Shown: one piece after another, positions 12,843-24,345 of the stretch
Layout of the letters: each line of letters starts with the position of its first letter
Numbering within the stretch: the first letter of the stretch is position 1
DNA from: Karalla daura
Lineage: Eukaryota > Chordata > Actinopteri > Chaetodontiformes > Leiognathidae
Assembly: GCA_029224185.1 (NCBI GenBank)
Contig: CM055196.1
Span: forward strand, 8,714,589 to 8,778,588
Direction: 5' to 3'
Length of the DNA stretch: 64,000 nt
Translations under genes and position numbers: made by a program
Notes under the pieces: model-generated
The model's input: the letters and a program-made list of their open reading frames with translations, nothing else
What the model was told of the DNA's origin: nothing
The model's database searches: none

Positions 12843-15427
12843 GGTTCAGGACAGGAAACCACATGTGTGCACTGGTTCAAGCAACATGACGGCTCCTGTT
12901 GAATGAAGGGGTGTCTCACCATCTTTTAACCAGCCTCTCTGTGGCCTGCAACATCTGTGCGTGTGTGTGTGTGTGTGTAAATGTGTGCATATATAGGTTT
13001 CTGTTTGACTGTGGTGGAGTCTGCCTGACGTTCCCGGGCAGTGACTCAGCATGCGGCGTAGCTCCTTACTCCAGAGGACTTTGTTTGCCAAAGGACGGCC
13101 AGGTGTGTGAGAGACGGAGTGCGTGGATAATTATGTTGTGTCTCTCTCTTTCTGTGTGTGTGTGTATGTGAGGATCCTATTTTTTCCTCTATAATGAGAA
13201 TAATGATTTATATGAAACCGCATCAGTTCTGCATGAGCATAGATTTCATCCATTTTCCGCCCTCGGTTTACTTCTAATTACATGTTTTGTCCGACATCAG
13301 ATCTTTTTAATAAGCTCTCCACATGCTGCAGACAATGACAGTGGCGGCTGTGCTGAGGCGTGCAAAGCTTCACTCGCCACAAAGTGTGACTGTTGCAGCA
13401 GAGCCCCTGTTTTCCTTGTTTTTCAGGCTTGTGGGAAGGTGTGACTATTTCTGGAGGGAGTCAGCCTGGTGTGCTGGATCCCAGGAGGCCTGTTGTGACA
13501 ACCTTGGGTTCAAATCAGCGCCCTCTGGATCTCGCTGTCTCCGCACAGACAAAACAGAACACCCGGTCAGAGGGAGAGAGGAAGTAAGATAATCTGTCAG
13601 CGGGGTGTCGGGTTTAGGAAATGAAGGCAGATAAATCACGAGTTGCCCAGCAAAGGCTAAGAAAACAACAACTGCATTTTGTTCCTTTTTTTTTTTGGCC
13701 TTGTTTATTTGAGTGTGATGGCGTTTTGCAGCCATGGGCACATGGGTGTGACAAGACAGCAGGTGGAAAGACCAGAAAGGCCCAGAAGTGTGTCAATCGT
13801 GTCAGGACATGAAGCGGCTGAGTGTTTACTGTGAGTCACGGCACACACCAAACACACAAATTCAGAGGAAGTCAACGTAGAGAACCCATTAGTTTATGTT
13901 AAGAACAAGTGTCCATGAATGTGAGATTAATGTTCTGCTTATATTGATTTCATTTTTACACTGTTTGCTTGCTTAGACACAGGATCACAGGACTATGACA
14001 CAATGAATCTACTTTACATTTGAACACAATTTTTAAAGGTTTTAATGATTCATTACTGAACAACTATTAAGGAAAGTTGAACAAAGTCACTAAACTCACA
14101 TTATATTGATAAAACTTTAAACATGGACATAAAAAGTCGATCAGTGAAGCTCTATACACTCAGGTGACTAATTCACACTCACCCCTTGTTACACAGGGTG
14201 GGGAGCGCGTTGCTATGCACTATGTCACCATACGCCCACCTATTCTGCACAGGATCAGGTGATCGACCTGGCCGTGCTTGATTACCCTTCAAAATGGTCT
14301 AATAAAGATTTACAGCCTCTGATGAAAGAAAAATCCTGGCCGGGCCAGCAGCAACAAAGGTGTGGACGATCAACTATTAACTAACCGTCACACCCAGCAG
14401 GCCCAGGAACAAGCGGTTCTCAAAGGCTGCATGACAAGCTCACGTTATCGTGATTGCACCAGAAAATGACAAGCGTTTATGCTCAAACATGCCGATGTAT
14501 TACGTGACAAAAATATGATTTAGTGTACTGCCCTGCAGTGATGCTGTTATAGATTACACCACTTATATTTCCGTCCCGGATCAATAAGACCTCAAAAGGT
14601 ATTGTGTCAAACTAGTATTTATAAAGACAGTCAGATGTTCATATTGACATGTTATTTACATACACAATCCATTCTGAAGCCATAATTGGCCCATTATCTA
14701 CTTTTCCGCTGAGTTTTTGCATCCCCAGGATGCTACAGCGCTTCCTCTCTCGTTGCTTGTGCATGTTTACGTATCCTTGCAGAATTGTGCAGACAGACGA
14801 GCCGATGCACAACATGTCGATGGGCAGCGTGTTTGCCCGCCAAGCCTCCCGTGGACAGTGAACTAAACATAGTTGAGCTCACAAAGGGCCACAGTGTGGA
14901 TGAGCTGACTGTGACGGGCCGCTGACAAGTACAGCAGAGCCGGCAGGTAACAGCTGCACACTGCCACACGTTTACGACTTTGGCCCGTCTAACGTGTACA
15001 CACACGCACGCACGCACACACACACACACACAGACAATACACGCACACAACCTCCTCTGCTCTCTGGTGACATGCCCTTGTGATGAGACTCCGGAGCTAT
15101 TTGAGGCATTGTTCTGATAAGCCCAGTGCGTGTGTGTGCCTGTGTGTGTGTGTGTGTTGTTCGCGGCCACGCTGGCATTCAGCAGCGTGGGAAAAAGAAC
15201 AAATGGCTGATGAGGGCAACGCGCAGTCAGACACAATGCTGCAGGAGGAACCAGTGGAGAGCAGTGACAACAGACATGGCTGCTCTCACACACTCACAGC
15301 CACACACACACAGTGTGCAGTTAACAATGGTGACAGGCTCAGATGTTGCCGTTTTTTATAATCAATCAAAGCCAAAAGCAATGAAACAAATCCACTGCCT
15401 TAGATTACTGTAGCATAAGCATGCATA

Positions 15428-15444
15428 ATATTTGAACATATATT

Positions 15445-15481
<37 letters not shown>

Positions 15482-15500
15482 TTGTGTGTGTGTGGGTGTG
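15428..15500 (+). repeat. (TA)n(TG)n compound microsatellite
   Basis: TA units followed directly by TG units. Confidence 0.9.
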
Positions 15501-15629
15501 GGTGTATAAAAAAACAAACTGGGTCAACAATATTTTTTCGTTTTAGTGTGTTGGAATGAATTGATCCATCATAAAACTATAGAAACGCTCACAAAATATG
15601 GGGGATGAGTGTATGGCTAATCTTGTCTT

Positions 15630-15790
15630 GTCAAGTCTTGTCCGGATGGGTCGTGTGAAACTGTTTCTTTTCTTATACATACACACTGTACTTTACTTTT
15701 ATATAAGTCCTAGGGAGCTGGTCTCGATTGCACCAGTATTTTGTTGAATGTCCTGCACAATGACATTAAAGACTTTTGAATCTTGACTCT
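15630..15790 (+). repeat. Retroelement 3'-tail-like sequence
   Basis: CTGCACAATGACATTAAAGA followed by CTTTTGAATCTTGACTC resembles the common tail of teleost retroelement copies (AATGACAATAAAGT...GAATC). The 5' part is not recognisable. Confidence 0.35.
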
Positions 15791-16099
15791 CTGCTGCTTT
15801 GAAGAAGCCTGAAAAACTCCCTTATTGCACTTAAATACATAAAATGTATTTACTCATGTCTCGGGATGGAGATTAATTTTTGTTTGAACTAGAAACCTGC
15901 CAAACAGATGGAGTAAAAATAGAAGTTGCGCCAGGTGAATTTCTCAAGTCACATTCCTTCAACGGCCTCAGTTCAGTGTCAGTTCAGGAAACGAGCTGAT
16001 GAATGTCTTTGCATCACCGTAATTTATGCGACCTGCTATCATTAACACATACTTCAGTGGAAGGGAGTGTGAACCGTGCAGTGTGATAGCCACACTTCC

Positions 16100-16101
<2 letters not shown>

Positions 16102-16164
<63 letters not shown>

Positions 16165-16171
16165 ACACACA
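16102..16171 (+). repeat. (CA)n microsatellite
   Basis: About 34 CA units with one TA interruption. Confidence 0.95.
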
Positions 16172-16699
16172 AGCTGTGTGAAGGGACCCAGGTGAGAGTT
16201 ATGGGATGTGACCCAGCCAGTCTCTCGAGGGAGTCCGGCGCTCCTCTCCTGCCAACTTGACTCTGCGAAGAATGACAGGCACGCAGGTCTGCGATCTTTC
16301 TTCCTGCCAGGAATGTAACATTCGCTGTGCTCTCTGTGTGGCTTCTGCATGGCTTATATGATAAAGCCAGAGTCTTTCCATAGAACTAGGACTAATCTGT
16401 GATGAGGGGCAGGGCTGCAGACTGGATGCTTTCAAGCTTCCGGGCCTGCACGGGTCACATGTAAAAAGTTCAGTTTTATACTCAGTTATGGGTAAAAAGA
16501 AAAGGCCTTGAGGAGAAATGAGAGGATGATTCATTTGGTTGTGAATTTTTTCTTGTTGTTTGCTGATTTATGCATTTGTACTTCAACAGGTCTGAATATG
16601 AAGAGACCATCAATCAAAATTAAACCTTCAGATTAATTCTCCTGATCTCGAGATTCACCAGAATTACCTGATGCAATCTTTCAAGGGAACAACGCAGTG

Positions 16700-16795
16700 A
16701 ATGAGTGATTGAGGGCCCTGGGTTCAAATCCAAGTCTCACCAAAAGATTTGCTTGGAGTGAATGGTGTCAGTGTGTGTGTGTGTGTGTGTGTGTC
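16700..16795 (+). repeat. Possible head fragment of the same dispersed repeat
   Basis: GGCCCTGGGTTCAAATCC (box-B-like) followed by a GAATGGTGTCAGTGTGTGTG stretch that resembles the family's 3' part. Much degraded, so weakly supported. Confidence 0.3.
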
Positions 16796-19700
16796 CACCA
16801 TATTAAGATCATGGGTGGGTAAGAAAGTCTAAAATAAAAGTGGAAAGAATAATGTCTTCCGCTTGTGTCATGTCTGGCTGTTTCAGCCTAAGCTGAGCGT
16901 GGCCCAGCATGCAGCATTTACATATATTTAAACCAGCCCTGCTCTGGTTCCTGTGCTTGAGCTCACTTTTATGTAACCTAATACCTTACTGAGAGTGATT
17001 CAGGTTCAACGTGTCGCACCCAGTTCCTCGTTCATTCACTGATTCATTCATAAATCCAGACAGAGGCGCTCTGCCCTGCTGCAGAGCACTGATTGGGCGT
17101 GAAGCTTGCTTTCCCACACATACCAGTCAGAAAAGTAATTAGTGATAATGCAGCAAAGCCAATAAGATTAGCTTGGCTGTTGCGACCGTTGTTTATAGTT
17201 GCTCTTGATAAGCACACACAGATAAATGTGGAGGAACAAAGTGAGCCAGGTTGGCAAGTCCCGCTAATGTGAGCAGATTGCAAAATCAGTTTGGCTCCGG
17301 CTGCCTTTTGATTGTTGACATTTTCCATTTCTCCAACAGCCTCGTTGTATTGTTCGACTTTGCGGTGAGCTTGGGCTTGATTCTACACCTGCGCTGCAAA
17401 CAAAGACATGTCAGTCAGGTAAACCTGGACCTCCTCCAACCTGTGGGAAGCAGCTAAGAAAAAAAAAGTCGAGGCCAGCTAGAACTAAGCTGGAACAACT
17501 GGGGAGATTTAAAAAATATTTTGAAACCGACTCGGTGTCGGTCAGAGTCTTGTTTGGTCTCTGCCGGAGCTTATTGTGCACCCTCTCCTCAAGGACGCTG
17601 CACTTCCTGCGCACGATTTCCCATGAAGGCTGTGCAGCGAGTGGCAGGTGTTGTTTATGCCTGACAGGTGCTGTCAGGAGAGGTTAGGGTGACAGTGTCC
17701 TCTAGCTATCACTCATTCCCTTCACTGACCTTTCTCGTACTATTGCATCAGCTAAATGCAACGTCCATAATGTGACTAAGCCTCTAAGCGTCCGTTTTTC
17801 TGGTTTAATAAACTGTTCACCACAAGAAGTTTGGTTAGTCACTGACTGCATCCACAAGATTGTGGGAAGACTAAACATAGAGAGACGTTAAGGAGTTAGG
17901 ACTGAAGTCATGGCTGACAGAAGTCCTGTTTTTTCAGATTTCTCATTTTCTGATGTGTATGAGTCTATATGGGGACAATAATTCTTTTAAATAAAACTTA
18001 TTAACACCTAAGTCCACCTAAGCAGTCATGAACTGTTTGTCTATCCACCTTAACTTGCAGATTTGTGAGTATGTAGTAAAATGTGTGTAGTGGTGTGGGA
18101 GCATTGTCATATCTGCTCGTTGCTCTCAGACTGCGCTTCTGTAATAACAAAGACAGGCCAGCATTGTACTAATTTACTGTTACAGCCTATAGGGTTTTGG
18201 GTTAGGGCCACAGATTGGGAAGTGGGCTCAGAAAACGGATCGATGCTTTTAGTGTTACAAAATGGTACTAGAAAGGGGATTATACGGGGTCATCCACACA
18301 GTCATGTCACTGACATGGTTAAAAAAAGATATAGATCATCTAGATAGAGAAGAAAATAAGGCAAGAGCAGTCACCATCAGTAACATTATCAGATCCAAGA
18401 GTTTTGGGCTCCTGATCCTGTCTGTGGAAACCATTCAGCCTGACAGAACGAGTCTGTATGAGCAGCATAAAGCTCCTCTCTATTCCCTTCCTTCTCTGGA
18501 ACCCAGCCTGACTGGCATCACTTCCGACGGCGAGACGATGACACAAAAGACCCCACACACACACTGGCTCCTCCGTGGATGCCTGCGCTCAGGGACACGT
18601 CCAGACTCGGCCAGACGCACCTGCGGGGCCCAGGAGCTGGTGTAGTGGGTGCAGCCTGCAGCTGGGGAGGAAGGTCGTAAGCACCTCTCACACTCCTGCT
18701 GGCTAGGGATGAGTCGGTGCTGGAAGGCACCATTTGAGGGGTAATCCCAGAAATCTGAATAGTGTCCTTTGTTCTACCGGTCTAATGATGATGAGCACTG
18801 CTCAGAGATCAGCCTCCATCACAGTGATTTCTCCTATATGTGCTGTTGAGACATGTCAGACATCCTCTCACACACACACGCTCACAAAAAATCAAAGGCG
18901 ACTGAGGATGTAAAAGAGAGCGCAGCTGATAAAGAATGTTGCGGTTTCTCTTCTTCTGCTTTCCTTTTCATGTCCGTCAGCGGGAACAAATGAGCTCACT
19001 TGACATTTACCTTACGGCTGACTCATTTTTACCATCCATCGGCTCCACCTGGATTCACTTTGTAGTCTAGATCGTCCGAGGACAAAAATAACTCTCAAAA
19101 TAAACGTATCCTCAGGAGCGGCAGAGAGAGACCCGGCACTGTTGACGCACTTTTCTAAATACAGATGAATCCTGACATCGTTTGATTTGTTTGCCCAATA
19201 AACATTTACCCTCTGGCGCGTTAACACTTGTGCTGACCCACTGTGATGATGTTGGCACACTACAGGTATGCGGTGCTAATTTGGTTGACACAGACACCTT
19301 GGGTGTCAGCTTTCGGTGCTAACCAGGAGCGGGCGAAGCGCCTCCGTCCAGCAGGCCGGTGTGGCTTGATTCTTCTGGGCCGCGTTGCACAGAAATAAGT
19401 CAAGACACAATCGGACTCCTTGTTGCAGCGAAGCAATCCTCAGACCCCCACGCAGCAGCCTCGGTATGAATAGCGTCTTGTTCGCGAGTCTGCACGAGCA
19501 AAATGGCAAAATTTATACAGCAGGAATTCAGACTGTGGGACTCTCGCAGTTCACGGCTCCAAAACGCCAGAACCTCCTCGTACCGTTCATGTGCTGAGTG
19601 CTGACAGCGATAGGCCTTATCCCGGGCTCGAGTCGATCCAGACTTTTGTTTTCTCACACCGCCACGTTGTCGCCTCGGCTCCCGAAGGAGGCAGAGGTAA

Positions 19701-21535
19701 GAAGTCGGAGGTGTCGCCGGACGAGCCGACAGGATACGAGGGCACCTGTCTTTCAGCGCCCGGCTTAAAGCCTGGGTTGCTAGGACACCGTGTCACCATC
19801 CTCCTCCAGAAGCTCCACAGCTCTCAGCCGTTATCGGCCCGCAGGGCATTACAAGAGCTCTGCAAGAGGAGCGTACATGCCTCCTTTATCTGCAAGACTG
19901 AATTCCAGACACTGTGGTTGCCTTGCCTGATGCTGGGCAGGGCGTCAGCACATTCCTGCAGCCTGGATACGGCCGGGCCGAGGCCGCGGCACCCGGGTGT
20001 TGCTGAGGAGGGAAAGGGACAGCTCCCGTGGATTAAAGTGCTTCGGGCTAAGCCCCTGCTAATCATTTGCAAACCCGGCATCACCTGATGCCAAACAGTG
20101 AAGTCAGCGTCCTGTCACATTGCGCTGCCCGCAGCATGCACATCGAGCCAGGAAAATGTAACCTCTGTACAGCTGTGAGGGCTGCTAGAGGCAGACGGCA
20201 GGCTCATTTCACAGACCACGTTTCAGCATTTCACAGAGCGTAAAGGAGCAAGTGATACAATCAAGGACTGATGGCTGAATCCAGTTCATCAGAGTTGTGT
20301 CATAGGAGGTGCTCTGAAGCCCACTGTAACTGTAACTGGGACATAGGATTACAAAAAATAAGTTTACTGAATATCAACAGCTGGCCAACAATCAGGATTA
20401 AGACTGCGTGTGGTTGCCAGATTTGTGCAGAAACATATCCCAGTATTCTCAGGAAAGATAAAGGTATGTACATTTGCACCTGAGGCATTTCTGATTAAAC
20501 CAATGTTGTAATGCTCCTTCCACCCATTCTTGGCCCCCATTAAGAACATGGCTAATGGGCACTAGTGCTCTTAAAAATGGCTTGATGTGTTTTAGGAAGA
20601 AGAATCAAAATCTCAACCTAAAATCCTTATCACAAAACAAATCTGTTAAGCCTCCACTGGTGGCTTCAGCCAGGACAGGAAATTCACTCAACAGGGAAGA
20701 AAAACACATCCTGCTACATCAGTTTATCATTTTCAATCTTATCGTGAGTCTCAACTTGTGTCTCCTGACTGGTTCCAAGTAGGAAACACCCGCTCTACAC
20801 TCCTGGTGAACGTGCAAAGAACAGAGGACACGCAGAAATCCATTTCCATGTCGCACAACTTTAATAGAATATTTTAACTAACTCTGTACAAATTGAAAAG
20901 AAATATTGCGCAAGTAACAAATTGTGAATAAGAACCAGTTAAGGCCATTGCTAGCACACGGTCCATGGTGGTGGATTTGAAGACGCCGACCGCGGCTCTG
21001 AGAGATCTGTCCAACGAGATCTACAATCGTCGTTTATTTTATAAAGAGAGAGAGGGGGGGGGGAGGGGGGACGGGGCATCATTTTCACTGTGACCAGTCA
21101 CCGGGCAAAGGTGTCCAACCAAGGGGCCAAATATCCGAGTGCAGTATAGAAAATAATTGGCAACCTCTATTTGTTCTCCACAGACATTCTACTGAATCAT
21201 TAGACAACAAAAGAAATATTTATATAGTCTTAAACAACTTTAAATGCAGATACAGAGTACACTGTTAATGACAATTGGCAAACAAATGAGAGGACGGTGT
21301 TTTGTGGTTTTTTGTTTTTATTATCGTCTTACATTTCGACTTGTTGGCAAAAACTGCGTTTGTCCCGAACGCCTGCAGCTCCAGCTCCCCGCCGCACGCT
21401 CATAACGCGACCCTGGTCTGAGAACTACACAGACAGCCGGAAGTGACACGGAGACGACCACGGCGGGTCCCACGCCTGCCGTCGTGCCAGGTTTCGGGCA
21501 AATATTCACCAGAGTGGATGGGACGTTTTGGCCGA

Positions 21536-21558
21536 GGGGGGGGGGGGGGGGGGGGGGG
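21536..21558 (+). repeat. Run of 23 G in the nap1l4 3' UTR region
   Basis: Uninterrupted G on the plus strand, hence C23 in the nap1l4 transcript. Confidence 0.9.
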
Positions 21559-21859
21559 TCAACGAGCTGAAACCAACCTGTGCCCACAGAGAGGTCTGGG
21601 TTTCAGAACTTGTTCTTACGCTGGTTAAACAGTTTGAGGGAGCATCTGGGGGGGTGACGTGGCAAACGGGGGGGAGGGACTGTTCTGAAGTGTCATATCG
21701 TTAGTGTTGTGTCCACTGTAAGTGCTCAGTTTAAATGCTTGTTAAGCCCTATACAGGTGGGCAAAGTGAGCAGTACGAATGCAGAACACAATTCATTCTG
21801 ATGAGAAGAACAATAGAAAACAAAACTAAACAAAAAAAAGACGGAACTTGGCAGTATTC

Positions 21860-21870
21860 GTATATATATA

Positions 21871-21914
<44 letters not shown>
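21860..21914 (+). repeat. (TA)n/(GTAT)n tract
   Basis: TA units ending in a few GTAT units, within the nap1l4 3' UTR. Confidence 0.9.
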
Positions 21915-21915
<1 letters not shown>

Positions 21916-22672
21916 AGTTGGCCAAATGTGGTTTAAGCCGATGAGAATGATCCCATTTGCTGTGGCTGGGCCTCACGAGTTCCCATGACATGATGCACCA
22001 CTTCATACAGCTGCATGACACCAAAATAAATAGCCCAATGACATGACAATGAATAGTTTAAAAAAAAAAGAGTGAATTGAAGTCAAAATGACACACTGTA
22101 TGTCTCTTACAAAAAAAAAAACAACACCCTAAGAGAAGAAAAACATGGCAGCGACCCCAGTGAAAGATTAAGTCAGACTTGTTCAGCAGTATCCTGGTAA
22201 ACTCGCACGTCTCTTGTTGGCATTAAAAAACCCTGAGTAACTGATTTATTTCCATGAAAACTCAAGTGGGGAGCCATTCCTTTAGCGCCGTTTTCTGTTT
22301 TCCTCTGTCAATGTGTGTGTGTGTGTCTGAGGTCGACAGTGGAAGCCTACTCCACCGCCGCCAAAAGGAGCCTGTCCCTGTGTGACGTCATGATGTTTCC
22401 TAATCCAGCCTCACTTCCCTCTTTGAGTTCAAATGAAGCCAAATAATAATAGTAGTAGTAATAATTAAAAAAAAACAAACAGACGGGGAGGGGGTGGTGA
22501 GCATGGGCGCAAGACGAAAGAAAAAGAGGTCATGCACATAGTAAAAACACAGTTTGGTTTGCTTTCTATTGAGTCCATAAAAGGGCAGAGTCTGCAAGAG
22601 TAGGAGGACTTGCTGATTGGCTAAGAACTGATTGGATGGACAGCAGCGCTCCGCCTCCCCTGATCACCACGG

Positions 22673-24291
22673 TTACTGCTGCTTGCACTCAGCGGGCTGG
22701 GGCTGTTCTTTCTGTGGGGAGAGAGAGAGAGAGAGGTCATTGTCAGGAAACAGGTGGACGGAGGCGCAGCGAAGCCGCTGGGCTCATTCTAGTGGCTAGA
22801 GGAGGCGAGCGAGGAAGCAGAGGCAGCGGGACAGAGGACGCGAATCGGGTTGTTAGGGCGAAAGGAGACGCGTTAGGAGACCCGGGATGCGAGGACAGGC
22901 GGAGAACTGTGGACAGAGCCAAGACTAGACAGGGAAGAGGATCTAAGAAACGTGAGCTCCGACTCCCAAATGTCTCGACTACCGGGAGAATCGAGGATGT
23001 AGCGAAAGACAGAGGCAGCCAGAATAATAAACCGGGGTGACGATATGTAAATATGGACGGGGTGGGGGAGGGGCCGCCATCCTTATTTCTCCCTTACCTA
23101 GAAATGCATGGGGTGAGAATGATTATGCCTGTAAATGGAAGGGGAATCCGGGGGGTGGGGGAGGGAGAGACAACAGTATGCACACGTTAAATCATCACAT
23201 TCCCAAATGGCACGGTGAGCACAGCACAACACTGGTTAAAGCCGCTGAATGAGCGCCGAGGAATTCCTGGGGCAGACACACTCACACACACAAGCACACA
23301 CACACACTCACTACGTGCTGCAGAACAAACCCGTCTACGGACAAAGCAGCACTGTGGGCCACAGCCCTGAGACGGCGGGCGATTGGAGACACGCTACACA
23401 CCTAGTTAAGGCTGGAGGAGCTCAGAATGGATCATCTATATGCACCGCTCGACCGTGTAATGACAACTCATTCACTGCTGCTGCTGCTGCGTAATAATGT
23501 GTGACCACTCGTCTGGGAGCGCGGACGTGAAGAACGAAGAGGATTCAATGCGGTCACACGCTGACAACAGAGCGACGTGGACATCAGGTCTGATATAGAA
23601 TCAGAACTACAGAAGATATGAGGGAATCGTTTATCGAGGTGATAGCTGATCTAGTCAGGATTTGCTATGCGATGTTGCATCTCAACTCGGTTTACATCAT
23701 TTCAACCACTTGTTGCCCACGGTGCATCTAGGTGCTCCCTCCAGCAGCATGTCCACAGCAGTGACTGCATTCAGCCATTAACAGCACTCTATCTCTCTAT
23801 CTAGCGCTCTATCTCTATGCTGGGATCTTAGACCCTCACAGACTATGAAGTGCAGGCAGCGGTGTGTTAAGCATGTCCAGCAGCACACAGTCAATACGTT
23901 ACATTTCCCTCCCTCGGATGCTCAGGCATTTAGCTCGACTTGCTCTCGACTTTGAGGGGGGGGGGTTCATACTGACCTTGGGGTCAAAGTCTCCCTCATC
24001 ATCGTCGTCGTCACCCTCCTCATCTTGCTCCTGAAGCAGCGAGACGACGCGGGTTTAGGTTGTTCACAGAAATACCCGTTGCATAAATCATTTGTTCGGG
24101 GCACGTTCACGACGTTTGAGCGGGAAAATGTCACCTACCTCCTCGTCGCCCTCCTCCAGCTCCTCCTCTTCAAACTGCATTACAGACAATATCAATAGTG
24201 AAAACTATGTGGTGACAAGTGCTGGCCATATCTCGGCAAAAGACTTACTACAGCCGACAAACATCCAATCTGAGGGTGCGTGGGTGTGTGT

Positions 24292-24345
<54 letters not shown>

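Larger units (their letters stand above)
10190..20849. other. Spacer between phlda2 and nap1l4; no supported gene
   Basis: About 10.7 kb. The first part is the phlda2 upstream region, with G/GA-rich DNA at 10265-10315 and two inverted repeats at 10.56-10.66 kb. The rest holds TCC, GT/CA and TA tracts and a GC-richer patch at 19.3-20.1 kb with a 165-codon open frame of no recognisable family. No cdkn1c or slc22a18 exon was recognised. Confidence 0.6.
20850..22672 (-). other. nap1l4: nap1l4 3' UTR
   Basis: No gene lies between the nap1l4 stop and about 20.85 kb. The stretch contains a run of 23 G (21536-21558), a TA tract (about 21860-21902) and several A-rich runs. A minus-strand ATTAAA at 20874..20869 is the best poly(A) signal seen. 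A UTR of about 1.8 kb is plausible for this gene; the end is inferred. Confidence 0.5.

Noticed and set aside
13490..13560. tRNA-like box B (GGGTTCAAATCAG)
   Set aside because: No box A at the right distance and no cloverleaf; at most a repeat scrap.
14733..15293. 186-codon minus-strand frame
   Set aside because: Contains CA/GT tracts and no domain; composition is repeat-driven.
18262..18645. 127-codon plus-strand frame
   Set aside because: No recognisable family, no convincing splice sites, and overlapping open frames on the other strand.
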